From Vibrio pelagius (GTDB lineage Bacteria > Pseudomonadota > Gammaproteobacteria > Enterobacterales > Vibrionaceae), in assembly GCF_024347575.1 (NCBI RefSeq), contig NZ_AP025503.1, positions 2,790,001-2,854,000 of the forward strand: a stretch of DNA of 64,000 nt, written 5' to 3'. The translations under genes were made by a program, and so were the position numbers. The notes under the pieces were generated by a model. The model worked only from the letters and a program-made list of their open reading frames with translations, was not told the origin of the DNA and did no database searches. The number at the start of each line of letters is the position of its first letter. The first letter of the stretch is position 1. Positions 9,667-19,236 of the stretch are shown here, in pieces.

Positions 9667-10128
9667 ATGCAATTAAGCGAAGTACTTTCATTGGACTGCA
9701 CCAAAAGTGCAGTTCAATGCACAAGCAAGAAAAGAGCTCTAGAAATCATCAGCCAAATCGCAGCCGAGAGCTGTGGTCAAGACTCAACAGAGTTGTTCGA
9801 GTGCATGCTGAGTCGAGAGAAAATGGGCAGTACTGGCATCGGAAATGGTATCGCTATTCCCCATGCTCGTATGAATGTCAGCGACAAAGCGATCGCTGTT
9901 CTATTACAGTGCCAAGACCCTATCGAGTTTGATGCGATCGATAACCGCCCTGTTGATCTGCTATTTGCACTTTTGGTTCCTAGCGAGCAATGCAAAGAGC
10001 ATCTTAAAACGCTTTCTTGCATGGCAGAACGACTCAACGATAAGCAAACGCTGAAACAACTGCGCAATGCACAAAGCGATCAAGAGCTTTACGACATTAT
10101 GATCCAAGTGCCGACTTGCGAGCAATAA
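9667..10128 (+). CDS. ptsN: PtsN, nitrogen PTS enzyme IIA
   Basis: The 153-residue EIIA-Ntr protein belongs to the PTS IIA type 2 family. The phosphorylated histidine is expected at His66 in [11 protein letters not shown]. It receives phosphate from NPr (encoded three genes downstream) and controls potassium transport and other regulators rather than sugar import. The ATG lies one base after the hpf stop codon. Confidence 0.95.
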   Translation: MQLSEVLSLDCTKSAVQCTSKKRALEIISQIAAESCGQDSTELFECMLSREKMGSTGIGNGIAIPHARMNVSDKAIAVLLQCQDPIEFDAIDNRPVDLLFALLVPSEQCKEHLKTLSCMAERLNDKQTLKQLRNAQSDQELYDIMIQVPTCEQ

Positions 10129-10129
10129 C

Positions 10130-10999
10130 ATGCGCCTTATCGTAGTTAGTGGTCAATCAGGCGCTGGCAAAAGCGTTGCATTGCGAGTTCTTGAAGATCT
10201 CGGGTATTACTGTGTTGATAACTTACCTGTTAACCTGCTCGGTAACTTCGTTGAGTCAGTCAAAGAGATCAATCAAAACGTTGCAGTAAGCATCGATATA
10301 CGCAACCTGCCTAAAGAACCTCATCTTGTCACAGAGACACTGGCTCAATTAGAAGATGCCGCCAATATTGATGTTAGCGTGCTGTTTTTAGATGCAAACA
10401 AACAAACACTGCTCAAGCGCTATAGCGAAACGCGCCGCATCCACCCACTTTCTCTGGGTGACGATAAGCTCTCTCTAGAACAAGCCATCAACCTCGAGAA
10501 GCAGCTGCTTTCTCCACTGGCTGACCAAGCCGATATTTTGATTGATAGTAGTAATTGCAACCTCTACGAATTGAGTGAGCAGGTACGCCTTAAAGTTGAA
10601 GGCAAAGAGAAGCAAGAGCTGATTATTGTTTTTCAATCCTTTGGTTTTAAATACGGTTTACCTAGCGATGCAGACTATGTGTTTGATGTTCGTTTCCTGC
10701 CAAACCCTCACTGGGAGCCAGATCTCAGACCGCTAACTGGACTTGATGCTCCGATTCACTCTTTCCTAGAAAAACACCAGGAAGTGATCGAACTGAAGCA
10801 GCAGATTCAAGGTTTTGTCGAGCAATGGTTGCCAATGTTAGAAAAGAACAATCGCAGTTACCTAACGGTAGCAATTGGTTGTACTGGTGGTAAACACCGC
10901 TCTGTCTACCTGACTCAAAAGATCGGTGAATACTTTGACCAACTGGGCCACCAAGTACAGATTCGACACGCTTCATTAGAAAAAAACCAACAGGCCTAA
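10130..10999 (+). CDS. rapZ: RapZ, RNase adaptor and nucleotide-binding protein
   Basis: The 289-residue protein has an N-terminal P-loop (GQSGAGKS, residues 8-15) and a C-terminal domain with [15 protein letters not shown], characteristic of RapZ (YvcJ family). In E. coli it delivers the small RNA GlmZ to RNase E and so controls glucosamine 6-phosphate synthase. It may do the same here, but no GlmY or GlmZ gene is in the window. The start lies one base after ptsN, in the conserved ptsN-rapZ-npr order. Confidence 0.95.
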   Translation: MRLIVVSGQSGAGKSVALRVLEDLGYYCVDNLPVNLLGNFVESVKEINQNVAVSIDIRNLPKEPHLVTETLAQLEDAANIDVSVLFLDANKQTLLKRYSETRRIHPLSLGDDKLSLEQAINLEKQLLSPLADQADILIDSSNCNLYELSEQVRLKVEGKEKQELIIVFQSFGFKYGLPSDADYVFDVRFLPNPHWEPDLRPLTGLDAPIHSFLEKHQEVIELKQQIQGFVEQWLPMLEKNNRSYLTVAIGCTGGKHRSVYLTQKIGEYFDQLGHQVQIRHASLEKNQQA

Positions 11000-11002
11000 A
11001 TC

Positions 11003-11278
11003 ATGGAATTGACCCGCACTGTACTCATTCAAAACCGTTTGGGGCTTCATGCTCGCGCAGCAGTAAAACTGGTCGAGCTTGCCCAGAGCTTCAATGCCAC
11101 TTTGACCATTCATAGTGAAGATGAGAAAAGCGCGACAGCAGACAGTGTTATGGGATTACTCATGCTTGAATCTGCACAAGGTCAGCACATTCGCATTCAA
11201 GCTGAAGGCGACGATGCTCAACAGGCACTTGATGCTGTCTGCCACCTAATCGAAGATAAATTTGACGAAGGCGAGTAA
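11003..11278 (+). CDS. npr: NPr, HPr-like phosphocarrier of the nitrogen PTS
   Basis: This 91-residue HPr-family protein carries the active-site histidine at His16 in [10 protein letters not shown]. It passes phosphate from EI-Ntr (PtsP) to PtsN. It is the last gene of the rpoN cluster, three bases after rapZ. The 149 bases between it and mgtE contain no clear stem-plus-U-run terminator. Confidence 0.94.
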   Translation: MELTRTVLIQNRLGLHARAAVKLVELAQSFNATLTIHSEDEKSATADSVMGLLMLESAQGQHIRIQAEGDDAQQALDAVCHLIEDKFDEGE

Positions 11279-11427
11279 CTGAAACCGGGCAATGCCCCAC
11301 CACAGCCTCGCCTTCCAACGCCTACCAAGCCTAAATCTTAGTTCTCCATAAGTTAATGATTTAACTACGTCGTAGAATTAAGTTACTATTCCTAACATCC
11401 ATAGAATAATGAGAAGAGGAGGAAAAC

Positions 11428-12783
11428 ATGGCAGAGCAATTTGAATTTGACCAAGCTCACCAAACCCTCCAAGAAGTCAGCGAAGCCCTTGAAAACGGCC
11501 GATTTGTTCACGTACGTCGACAACTTCAGGACATGGAGCCTGAAGATATTGCACACCTTTTAGAAGCCTCCCCTCGCAAGAGTCGTGATGTACTTTGGCA
11601 ACTTACCGATCCTGAAGACTACGGTGAAATTCTTGATGAGCTGAACGAAGACGTTAAGGATGCGTTGGTGTCGAAGATGGCACCAGAGATGCTCGCAGAG
11701 GCAACCGAAGGGATGGAGACCGATGACGTCGCCTACGTACTTCGAAGCCTGCCCGATGATGTTTCTCGTGAAGTTCTATCACAGATGGACTCAGCAGACC
11801 GAGCCTTGGTCGAGACTGCGCTGTCTTATCCAGAGGACTCTGCTGGTGCATTGATGAACACCGACGTAATCACCATTCGTGGTGATGTCGACGTCGATGT
11901 CGTTCTGCGCTATCTACGCATACGCGGTGAGCTGCCGGATGCGACGGACACGCTATACGTGATTGATGAAGATGAGCGTTTAATCGGTAATCTATCTCTA
12001 ACTACACTGATTACCACTCAACCAGAAACCCTTGTTTCTGAAGTGATGGATGACGCTGATGAAGCGATCGCTGTTGAAACCAGCGCTTCCGATATCGCGA
12101 GCCTATTTGAGCGTCGTAACTGGGTATCGGCTCCAGTTGTTGATGAAAACCAACATCTTGTCGGTCGTATCACCATCGATGACGTGGTTGACGTGATTCG
12201 TGAAGATGCCGAGCACTCAATGATGAGTATGGCGGGTATGGACGATGACGAAGATACCTTCGCGCCTGTCGTAAAGTCTGCACGTCGTCGTAGTGTCTGG
12301 CTTGGTGCAAACGTGTTAGCCGCCCTTGCAGCCGCTTCGGTTTCGAATATGTTTGAAGCAACCCTCGACCAAATGGCAGCCATTGCGGTACTGATGACCA
12401 TCGTACCTTCAATGGGTGGTGTAGCAGGTAACCAAACCGTCGCTCTGGTTATTCGTGGTCTAGCACTTGGTCACATTGGTGACAGTAACAAGCGAGAGCT
12501 ATTGCTAAAAGAAGCCGCGATCGGTTTCCTCAATGGTGTCTTATGGGCATGCATCATCGGCGGTATCGTTGTGGCTTGGAAAGGCAACTGGATACTTGGC
12601 GGGATCATTTCTGCGGCAATGCTGACCAATTTAATCGTGGCAGGTATTGCTGGGGTAACCATCCCTGTGATGCTGAAGAAGATGAATATCGACCCAGCAC
12701 TGGCTGGAGGTATGGCGTTGACTACCGTGACCGACGTGATTGGACTATCGGTATTCTTGGGCTTAGCAACAATACTCATCTAG
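11428..12783 (+). CDS. mgtE: MgtE, magnesium channel/transporter
   Basis: The 451-residue protein has the MgtE layout: an N-terminal superhelical domain of acidic helices (about 1-130), two CBS domains (about 135-255; SEVMDDADEAIAVE, VGRITIDDVVDVIRED), a connecting helix and five membrane helices (about 285-450) with the pore-lining GGVAGNQTVALVIRGLALG. In this family the cytoplasmic domains sense Mg2+ and close the pore when it is plentiful. A strong ribosome site (GAGGAGG) lies six bases before the ATG. No magnesium riboswitch was recognised in the short leader. Confidence 0.95.
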   Translation: MAEQFEFDQAHQTLQEVSEALENGRFVHVRRQLQDMEPEDIAHLLEASPRKSRDVLWQLTDPEDYGEILDELNEDVKDALVSKMAPEMLAEATEGMETDDVAYVLRSLPDDVSREVLSQMDSADRALVETALSYPEDSAGALMNTDVITIRGDVDVDVVLRYLRIRGELPDATDTLYVIDEDERLIGNLSLTTLITTQPETLVSEVMDDADEAIAVETSASDIASLFERRNWVSAPVVDENQHLVGRITIDDVVDVIREDAEHSMMSMAGMDDDEDTFAPVVKSARRRSVWLGANVLAALAAASVSNMFEATLDQMAAIAVLMTIVPSMGGVAGNQTVALVIRGLALGHIGDSNKRELLLKEAAIGFLNGVLWACIIGGIVVAWKGNWILGGIISAAMLTNLIVAGIAGVTIPVMLKKMNIDPALAGGMALTTVTDVIGLSVFLGLATILI

Positions 12784-12837
12784 TCTGAATGAGTGGCAGC
12801 TTTGAGCGAGAAGCTTAAGTCTAGACACTAAATAACC

Positions 12838-12862
12838 AAAGGGAGCCAGCGGCTCCCTTTTT
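12838..12862. terminator. Bidirectional terminator between mgtE and pmbA
   Basis: A ten-pair perfect stem (AAAGGGAGCC with GGCTCCCTTT) closes a 3-base AGC loop and is followed by TT on the plus strand, with an A-run before it that gives a U-run on the minus strand. It sits between the convergent mgtE and pmbA genes and can end both transcripts. Confidence 0.9.
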
Positions 12863-12893
12863 AATTGTTCAGATTTGCGAAATGTGATTGGTA

Positions 12894-14237
12894 TTACTCG
12901 CCTGCTACTTTCATCGACTCAAGCAAGATCGAGCCGGTTTGAATCTGTGAGCGTGTCTCTACATCGCTACCAACCGCAACAATCTGATTGAACATATCTT
13001 TCAGATTACCTGCAATCGTCACCTCAGACACTGGGTATTGAATCTCACCATTTTTAACCCAGAAGCCTGCGGCTCCACGAGAGTAATCCCCCGTTACTGT
13101 GTTTACGCCTTGCCCCATCACTTCGGTCACAAGCAAACCCGTGCCTAGCTCTTTTAGCATTTGCTCGAAGTTCTGACCCGTCGATTGAACAAACCAGTTG
13201 TGAATACCACCAGCATGGCCCGTTGGCGTCATATCCATCTTACGTGCCGCGTAGCTAGTCAGCAGGTAAGTCGCTAATACACCATCAGTAATAATCTCTC
13301 GGTCTTGTGTATAGACACCTTCACTATCAAATGGGCTCGACGCTAAGCCGCGTAAGATATGGGGACGTTCAGAGATATTGAACCATTCTGGTAAGATTTT
13401 CTCGCCTAGGTGATCCAATAAAAATGACGCTTTACGGTAAAGGTTGCCGCCACTGATCGCCATAACGAGGTGTCCGATGAGGCCCGTTGCTACATCGGCT
13501 GCAAACATGATCGGGTATTGACCGGTTGGTAGCTTCTTAGCATCCAAACGACTAATGGTCTTTTCTGCTGCTTCTTGACCCACACGCTCAGGCGTCCACA
13601 GCTCGTCACGGTGACGTGCAACGGTGTAGCTGTAGTCTCGTTCCATTTCTCCATTAATGCCCTGTCCAATCACACAACAACTCGTGCTGTGGCGGCTTGA
13701 AGCATAACTTGCAAGCAGACCGTGGCTATTGCCGTATACCTTTACGCCGTAGTGACTATCGTAGCTAGCACCATCGCTTTGCTTGATCTTATCGCTGTAC
13801 GCGAGTGCTTGCTTCTCAGCCGCAATCGCGATTTCAGCCGCATAGTCAGGGTTTGGCTCATCAGGGTGGAACAGATCTAAGTCTGGAATCTCTTTAACCA
13901 TGAACTCTTTAGGAGCCGGCCCTGCATAAGGATCTTCAGAGGTGTATTGAGCGATATCTAAAGCCGCCGCCACGGTTTGGGCGATCGCCTTTTCGCTCAA
14001 ATCAGATGTAGATGCACTGCCTTTTTGTTGGCCGCGATAAACAGTAATACCAAGGGCACCATCACTATTAAATTCAACGTTTTCAACCTCACACATGCGT
14101 GTAGAGACACTCAAACCTGTTGATTTAGTAATAGCCACCTCTGCAGCATCGGCACTGACTGAAGCCATATCTAACGCTTTTGCTACTGCTGCTTCTAGCT
14201 CAACACGTTGCTGAGCGACTTGCTGTTTTACATCCAT
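12894..14237 (-). CDS. pmbA: PmbA/TldE, metalloprotease-associated subunit
   Basis: The 447-residue protein belongs to the TldD/PmbA (peptidase U62) family. In E. coli the TldD-TldE heterodimer is a metalloprotease that degrades unfolded peptides, matures microcin B17 and affects CcdA stability. Typical stretches are [36 protein letters not shown] and [25 protein letters not shown]. TldE lacks the metal-binding histidines of TldD. No partner tldD is in the window. It is divergent from darP, as yjgA and pmbA are in E. coli. Confidence 0.95.
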   Translation of the reverse strand: MDVKQQVAQQRVELEAAVAKALDMASVSADAAEVAITKSTGLSVSTRMCEVENVEFNSDGALGITVYRGQQKGSASTSDLSEKAIAQTVAAALDIAQYTSEDPYAGPAPKEFMVKEIPDLDLFHPDEPNPDYAAEIAIAAEKQALAYSDKIKQSDGASYDSHYGVKVYGNSHGLLASYASSRHSTSCCVIGQGINGEMERDYSYTVARHRDELWTPERVGQEAAEKTISRLDAKKLPTGQYPIMFAADVATGLIGHLVMAISGGNLYRKASFLLDHLGEKILPEWFNISERPHILRGLASSPFDSEGVYTQDREIITDGVLATYLLTSYAARKMDMTPTGHAGGIHNWFVQSTGQNFEQMLKELGTGLLVTEVMGQGVNTVTGDYSRGAAGFWVKNGEIQYPVSEVTIAGNLKDMFNQIVAVGSDVETRSQIQTGSILLESMKVAGE

Positions 14238-14355
14238 ATCTATTCTATTTTTGAAGGTCTATATTACGTAGGATAACAAGAATTTCGCTTTCTCCCCAAG
14301 ATTCTTGCTAAAATAGCGGATATATTCGATTGAGATAGTGATATAGGCAAATAAG

Positions 14356-14883
14356 ATGGCTCGCAAAAACCAAAAAGCCCCGTGGGAACCAGAAGAAGAA
14401 ATCATCTGGGTAAGTAAGACGGAAATGAAAGAGGACATGGAAGCGCTGCAAAAGTTGGGCGAGGAACTCGTGGAGCTTAAGCCTTCTGTACTAGAGAAGT
14501 TCCCTCTGTCTGAAGATTTGGCGGAAGCGATTAAAGATGCACAACGCTTTAAAAATGAAGCGAAACGTCGTCAACTGCAGTACATCGGTAAAGTGATGCG
14601 CAACGAAGATCCAGAGCCAATTCAAGCGGCTCTAGATAAAGTTCGTAACAAACACTCTCAAGCAACCGCTGAGCTGCACAAGCTTGAGCAATTACGCGAC
14701 CGTATTGTTGAAGACGGTGATACAGCTATCTCTGAAGTGGTTGAAGCGCACCCTGAAGCAGACCGTCAGCGTCTACGTCAATTAGCGCGTCAGGCAAACA
14801 AAGAGAAAAAAGCGGGTAAGCCGGCAAAAGCGTACCGCGAGATCTTCCAAGTTCTAAAAGAACTTAAGCAAGACGAGCTATAA
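14356..14883 (+). CDS. darP: DarP (YjgA), ribosome-associated assembly factor
   Basis: This 175-residue, highly charged helical protein belongs to the DUF615/YjgA family. It begins [21 protein letters not shown] and contains repeated helices rich in Arg, Lys and Glu ([20 protein letters not shown]). In E. coli it associates with late 50S subunits and helps fold the peptidyl transferase centre of 23S rRNA. It is divergent from pmbA and ends at a good terminator. Confidence 0.93.
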   Translation: MARKNQKAPWEPEEEIIWVSKTEMKEDMEALQKLGEELVELKPSVLEKFPLSEDLAEAIKDAQRFKNEAKRRQLQYIGKVMRNEDPEPIQAALDKVRNKHSQATAELHKLEQLRDRIVEDGDTAISEVVEAHPEADRQRLRQLARQANKEKKAGKPAKAYREIFQVLKELKQDEL

Positions 14884-14902
14884 GACTCATCACGCGATCA
14901 AC

Positions 14903-14928
14903 AAAGCCTAGCTTCTGCTAGGCTTTTT
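14903..14928 (+). terminator. Intrinsic terminator after darP
   Basis: The stem AAAGCCTAGC pairs perfectly with GCTAGGCTTT around a TTCT loop, followed by TTC. It is about 20 bases after the darP stop codon. The A-rich left arm could also serve the convergent thiQ transcript. Confidence 0.9.
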
Positions 14929-14992
14929 CATATCTGCGTACTTGCTACTAAGCTCCATATAAATTATAAGCTCAATATTTTAGGTCGAAAGA

Positions 14993-15697
14993 TCACTCGC
15001 CAGCACGGACAAAAGAGGCCAATTCAGGCTGTGGGTGTTGCGCTGTGAGTGCATCTATCGCCTCCGCCACCAACACCTGCCCTTTAGCCACAAAGGCAAA
15101 CTTGTTAGCAATACTGCGAGCATCTCCTAGGTGGTGAGTCACCATGATTACCGTAACATTTCGTTCCGCGGCTAGTTGTTTCACCAAGGCTAACATCTCT
15201 TCTCGCAACAAAGGGTCCAGCGCAGAGAATGGTTCGTCTAACAACCAAATAGGGTGTGGCTGCACAAAACACCGAGCTAATGCGACACGCTGACGCTGTC
15301 CACCAGAAAGATGCTCCGGTAATCGATCAAGATACTGTTCGACACCGACTTGCTCTGCCGCTTGTTGTACTTGCTGTTGCTGCGCTTTGGTTAGTTTAAG
15401 GCCTGGGTGCAGCCCTAAGCCGATATTTTCTCTAACCGTAAGGTGCGCAAACAAATTGTGCTCTTGAAATAACATAGCAAGTGGACGCTGGTAAGCATCC
15501 AAACCAACAAGCGATTGACCGGAAACCGAAATAGCGCCTGATGACGGTTCTATGAATCCCGCAATCAATGCCAGCAAGGTCGACTTACCCGCACCACTCG
15601 GCCCCATCAAGGCAACAACATCACCTTGTTCAGCCATAAAATCAAAATGAAACAGCTCCTGATGATAGTGGTAATCAACCTCTTGCATCACTAACAT
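14993..15697 (-). CDS. thiQ: ThiQ, ATPase of the thiamine/TPP importer
   Basis: This 234-residue ABC ATPase has Walker A GPSGAGKST (32-40), signature LSGGQRQRVALARC and Walker B IWLLDEPFSALDP. It powers uptake of thiamine and its phosphates through ThiP. Its start overlaps the thiP stop by one base. It is the last gene of thiBPQ, under the TPP riboswitch upstream of thiB. Confidence 0.95.
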   Translation of the reverse strand: MLVMQEVDYHYHQELFHFDFMAEQGDVVALMGPSGAGKSTLLALIAGFIEPSSGAISVSGQSLVGLDAYQRPLAMLFQEHNLFAHLTVRENIGLGLHPGLKLTKAQQQQVQQAAEQVGVEQYLDRLPEHLSGGQRQRVALARCFVQPHPIWLLDEPFSALDPLLREEMLALVKQLAAERNVTVIMVTHHLGDARSIANKFAFVAKGQVLVAEAIDALTAQHPQPELASFVRAGE

Positions 15698-17295
15698 TAG
15701 GCACCTCTCTGGTTAGATGTTCGAGTAAATAAGAATTCAATTAAACTAAAGCTGCCAACGCTCAGCATCAGCAAGCTCACTGAAACCACAGCAGCAGCCT
15801 CCATCTGATAACTGCCTAGTAACTGGAATAGATACAGAGGGAGAGTTCTAAAATCGGCACTGCCAAACAGTGCAATGGCACTCAAGTCCCCCATCGACAA
15901 CATGAAACTAATCGAGAAGGCTTGCGCCATAGGTTTACGCAGCGCTCGCCACTCCACCAGCTTAAACCGGTGCCAACCTTTCATACCTAAACTCGCGCAC
16001 AAATACTGATATTGCTGAGCAACGTGCAGCATCGGCTGAGCTAAGTTTTTGATCACATACGGGAGCGCCATTAAGCTATTAACGGCAATCACAACAAAAA
16101 AGGCCAAGCTAAACACGTCGGTTATCGAACGTAACAGCAGGAAGATACCAGTACTCACCACTAAGCCGGGGGTCACCAATATAATAGTACCTATCAATTC
16201 GATCTTATCGGCGCGAAATGACTTGTTTTGCAAGCGCCATGCTCGACTGGTCATCAAAATGGCCACTCCAACCAAAAGCGCAATCACACTCGCACTGAGC
16301 GCTACTTTCAATGAATTAAACAAAGCTAACCAAAACGGTTCACTGGTTAACACCGCCATCGCTTCACTGTTTAAGCCACCCACAATGACCATCAACAGTG
16401 GCGGTAAAACCAGTAATGAGGCTACGATGATCCAAAAGCTGTCCCAAGCTTTTGAGCTATAGGTGTCCTTAACCAAAAACTTCGCTTCAGACAGTTGACC
16501 AACGCTGACAGAAACAGGCTTAGAAAGGCGTTGAATACTCACCGCTAGTACACCACAGAGTAGCATCTGCCATATCGCTAGTAGAGCACCGGCTTGCAGA
16601 TCAAAATCAAATTTAATCGCTTGATAGATAGCAAGCTCGATGGTTGTCGACTTAGGACCACCGCCCAATGCCATCACAGTTGCAAAACTGGTAAAGCAGA
16701 GCATAAAGACTAAACCACACACATGCGGCAGCTGCTGCTTAAGGCGCGGCCATTCAACCCACTTAAATTTATCCCAGTGACTCATTCCAAGGTGTGCACA
16801 TAACTTGTGTTGCTCAACCGGAACCGTATCTAAAGCTTGTAACAACAATCGACTTGCATAAGGCAGATTGAAAAAGACATGCGCAAGCAAAATGCCATTC
16901 AACCCATAGATAGAAAATGGCAAGTCCATATCAATAGCTTGAAGCAGTTTCGCCAGCCAACCACTATTACCATAGATGGCCAAAATACCAAATACGCCGA
17001 CCAATACTGGCAGAACCAAAGTGGAAGCAAACAGCCTTAGCAGTAGGGAACGACCTGGGAATTGGCGGCGAGATAAGGCATGTGCCACAGGAACCGCAAA
17101 TACAACGCTCAATAACATGGATAGCGTTGCTTGATAAAAACTGAATTTGGTAACGTGCCAGTAATATGGATCAGACCATACTTGGCTGATATCAAGAGAA
17201 GGGGCATTGCTTAGCAATGCCCCTACTGATGAAACCACAAAGGCGGTAATGGTCAACGCGACCCAAATACCCACCTTAGGTGTATTCTTTAACAT
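15697..17295 (-). CDS. thiP: ThiP, permease of the thiamine/TPP importer
   Basis: The 532-residue protein is a fused double permease with two copies of the binding-protein-dependent transport domain, one in each half (about 55-260 and 330-520). Each has an EAA-like loop (CAHLGMSHWDKFKWVEWPRLK and CASLGMKGWHRFKLVEWRAL, shown as partial signatures) that contacts ThiQ. About twelve membrane helices are expected. The length fits E. coli ThiP (536). It lies between thiB and thiQ. Confidence 0.95.
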   Translation of the reverse strand: MLKNTPKVGIWVALTITAFVVSSVGALLSNAPSLDISQVWSDPYYWHVTKFSFYQATLSMLLSVVFAVPVAHALSRRQFPGRSLLLRLFASTLVLPVLVGVFGILAIYGNSGWLAKLLQAIDMDLPFSIYGLNGILLAHVFFNLPYASRLLLQALDTVPVEQHKLCAHLGMSHWDKFKWVEWPRLKQQLPHVCGLVFMLCFTSFATVMALGGGPKSTTIELAIYQAIKFDFDLQAGALLAIWQMLLCGVLAVSIQRLSKPVSVSVGQLSEAKFLVKDTYSSKAWDSFWIIVASLLVLPPLLMVIVGGLNSEAMAVLTSEPFWLALFNSLKVALSASVIALLVGVAILMTSRAWRLQNKSFRADKIELIGTIILVTPGLVVSTGIFLLLRSITDVFSLAFFVVIAVNSLMALPYVIKNLAQPMLHVAQQYQYLCASLGMKGWHRFKLVEWRALRKPMAQAFSISFMLSMGDLSAIALFGSADFRTLPLYLFQLLGSYQMEAAAVVSVSLLMLSVGSFSLIEFLFTRTSNQRGA

Positions 17296-17365
17296 AAAGA
17301 GTGATTATCTCGATGTTGAGCCTCTAATGGGAATAGAGGCTCAATGCCCAACATCGGGCTCTTAA

Positions 17366-18358
17366 TTAAAAAGTCAGGGCGTTTTGCCACTCACGAATCC
17401 ACGGCTTGCGCTTCTCAGCCACTTCTTCAGAAGTGAAGCTTAGGGATTTATTAGGCATCGTCAGCTGTTCAAACCCTTTTGGTAGCTCGACATCCGTCAC
17501 TGGGTACATCCAGTTGCCCGTTGGCATCGCCGATTGGAATTCGTCACTCAGAATGAACGCCATGAACTCATCAGCTAGCTTCTCATTATCGCTGCCTTTC
17601 ACTTTTGCAGCCACTTCAACTTGCGTGTAATGACCTTCCGCAAAATCAGCAGACGCATATTTCGTGTCACTCTCAGCGATGATGTGGTAAGCCGGAGAAG
17701 TCGTGTATGAGAGCACCATATCTGACTCACCCTCAAGGAACATAGAGTAAGCTTCAGACCAGCCTTTAGTCACAGTAACGGTTTTCTTGGAAAGCTGTTT
17801 CCACGCTTGAGTTGCATCGTCGCCATAAACCGACTTCATCCACAGCATCAGACCTTGGCCTGGCGTTGAAGTACGCGGATCTTGGTAAATCACCTTGAGA
17901 TCGTCACGCTGTTCAACCAACTCTTTCAAGCTCTTAGGTGGGTTTGATAGCTTTTCTGTGTTGTAGATAAATGAGAAGTAACCGAAGTCATAAGGAACAA
18001 AGGTGCTGTCATCCCAGCCATTAGGTAGCACTACCGAAGAGGTATCGACACTATGCTCGGCAAGTAGACCCGTTTTCTTCGCTTCCGCCATTAGGTTTTG
18101 ATCAAGGCCAAGCACCACATCGGCTTTGCTATTGCCACCCTCTAGACGCAAGCGGTTTAGAATTGATACTCCGTCTTCCAGCGCAACAAAGTTCACATCA
18201 CAGCCACATTTCTCTTCAAATGCTTTCTCTACAGCAGGACGCGGGCCCCAGTCTGCAGCGAAAGAATCATAAGTATATACCGTAAGAGTATTATCGGACG
18301 CTAGTGCGGAAAAAGAAGCCGCTGTAGTAACAGCAAGAGTGGTTAATGCAAATTTCAC
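17366..18358 (-). CDS. thiB: ThiB, periplasmic thiamine/TPP-binding protein
   Basis: This 330-residue solute-binding protein starts at a GTG at 18358 with GGAG upstream. It has a signal peptide (MKFALTTLAVTTAASFSALA) and the family segments LTVYTYDSFAADWGP and LRLEGGNSKADVVLGLDQN. It captures thiamine, thiamine phosphate and TPP in the periplasm for ThiPQ. The Cys pair CGC near residue 50 matches the family. Expression is probably set by the TPP riboswitch just upstream. Confidence 0.95.
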   Translation of the reverse strand: MKFALTTLAVTTAASFSALASDNTLTVYTYDSFAADWGPRPAVEKAFEEKCGCDVNFVALEDGVSILNRLRLEGGNSKADVVLGLDQNLMAEAKKTGLLAEHSVDTSSVVLPNGWDDSTFVPYDFGYFSFIYNTEKLSNPPKSLKELVEQRDDLKVIYQDPRTSTPGQGLMLWMKSVYGDDATQAWKQLSKKTVTVTKGWSEAYSMFLEGESDMVLSYTTSPAYHIIAESDTKYASADFAEGHYTQVEVAAKVKGSDNEKLADEFMAFILSDEFQSAMPTGNWMYPVTDVELPKGFEQLTMPNKSLSFTSEEVAEKRKPWIREWQNALTF

Positions 18359-18421
18359 TGGACGCTCTCCGTGGTCTGAGCGGCACAGGCTTGAGGGAGG
18401 ACAATGGAAACGTACTGCCTA

Positions 18422-18526
18422 ACTCAATTCCTACGCCAGCATTATCTGGTTCAGGTTTACGGGTCCCAAGTTGACACTTGATCTCAGCCACCATTCATTA
18501 TTTGAATGGTTAGCTCCCCGATGAGT
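18422..18526 (-). promoter_or_regulatory. TPP riboswitch (THI element) upstream of thiBPQ
   Basis: On the minus strand the leader contains, in order, CATCGGGGAGC, GGCTGAGATC, GACCCG, ACCTGAACCAGATAATGC and TGGCGTAGGAA. These are the conserved helices and loops of the thi-box aptamer. The outer helix P1 pairs ACTCA (18522-18526 side) with TGAGT (18422-18426 side). A CTCC run after the aptamer could pair with the GGAG before the thiB GTG, so control may be translational; that last step is inference. Confidence 0.95.
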
Positions 18527-18573
18527 AAGCAGAATTGTAATTGTATTTTAACCAATAAGCTACAAAGTTCGCC

Positions 18574-19197
18574 TTAATGACGCTGATCGTAGCCCCATCT
18601 TGGTACTAAACCCTGCTCTATCCCTAGGTGGTCAAGAATGCGAGCTACCATGAAATCGACAAGGTCATCGATCGATTTTGGCTGATGATAGAAACCCGGA
18701 GCCGCTGGCATGATGGTCACTCCCATCGTCGAGAGTTTGTGCATATTTTCCAAGTGTAGCGTCGAGAATGGCGTCTCTCGAACCACTAACAACAACTGAC
18801 CGCGCTCTTTCATAACGACATCGGCAGCGCGTTCAATCAAGTTATCAGACATGCCGTGAGCTATCGATGCAACGCTTCCTGCTGAACATGGGCAAACCAC
18901 CATCTGCTTAGGCGCGGCAGAGCCTGAAGCAACAGGAGAGAACCAATCGTCTTTACCGCACACCACCAAACGGTCAGGATCGCAGTTCAGGTATTTGACC
19001 AACACTGCTTTGGCCGCATCAGGGCCTGAAGGCAGCTTGAGATCATGTTCGGTCGCTAGCACTACTCTCGCAGCCGACGATATTAACAGGTATACCTTAT
19101 AATCAGCGGCAAGTAGGCACTCTAATAAGCGCAAGCCGTATGGGGCACCAGAAGCGCCGGTGAATGCGAGGGTAATCGCTTTACTCTGTTTGGTCAT
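18574..19197 (-). CDS. ubiX: UbiX, flavin prenyltransferase
   Basis: UbiX prenylates FMN to make the cofactor needed by the decarboxylase UbiD in ubiquinone synthesis. The 207-residue protein shows the flavoprotein motif [10 protein letters not shown] near the N-terminus, [14 protein letters not shown] in the middle and a late [10 protein letters not shown] loop. Its length is slightly above the usual 189-200 residues. It lies 39 bases downstream of mpl on the same strand; this mpl-ubiX pairing is common in Vibrio-like genomes. Confidence 0.94.
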   Translation of the reverse strand: MTKQSKAITLAFTGASGAPYGLRLLECLLAADYKVYLLISSAARVVLATEHDLKLPSGPDAAKAVLVKYLNCDPDRLVVCGKDDWFSPVASGSAAPKQMVVCPCSAGSVASIAHGMSDNLIERAADVVMKERGQLLLVVRETPFSTLHLENMHKLSTMGVTIMPAAPGFYHQPKSIDDLVDFMVARILDHLGIEQGLVPRWGYDQRH

Positions 19198-19236
19198 GAT
19201 CTCTTGTACTTCTTAAATCGATTAGAACGCGTGTAT

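Noticed and set aside
11279..11427. Magnesium-sensing leader before mgtE
   Set aside because: The 149-base gap is too short and lacks recognisable M-box or ykoK elements.
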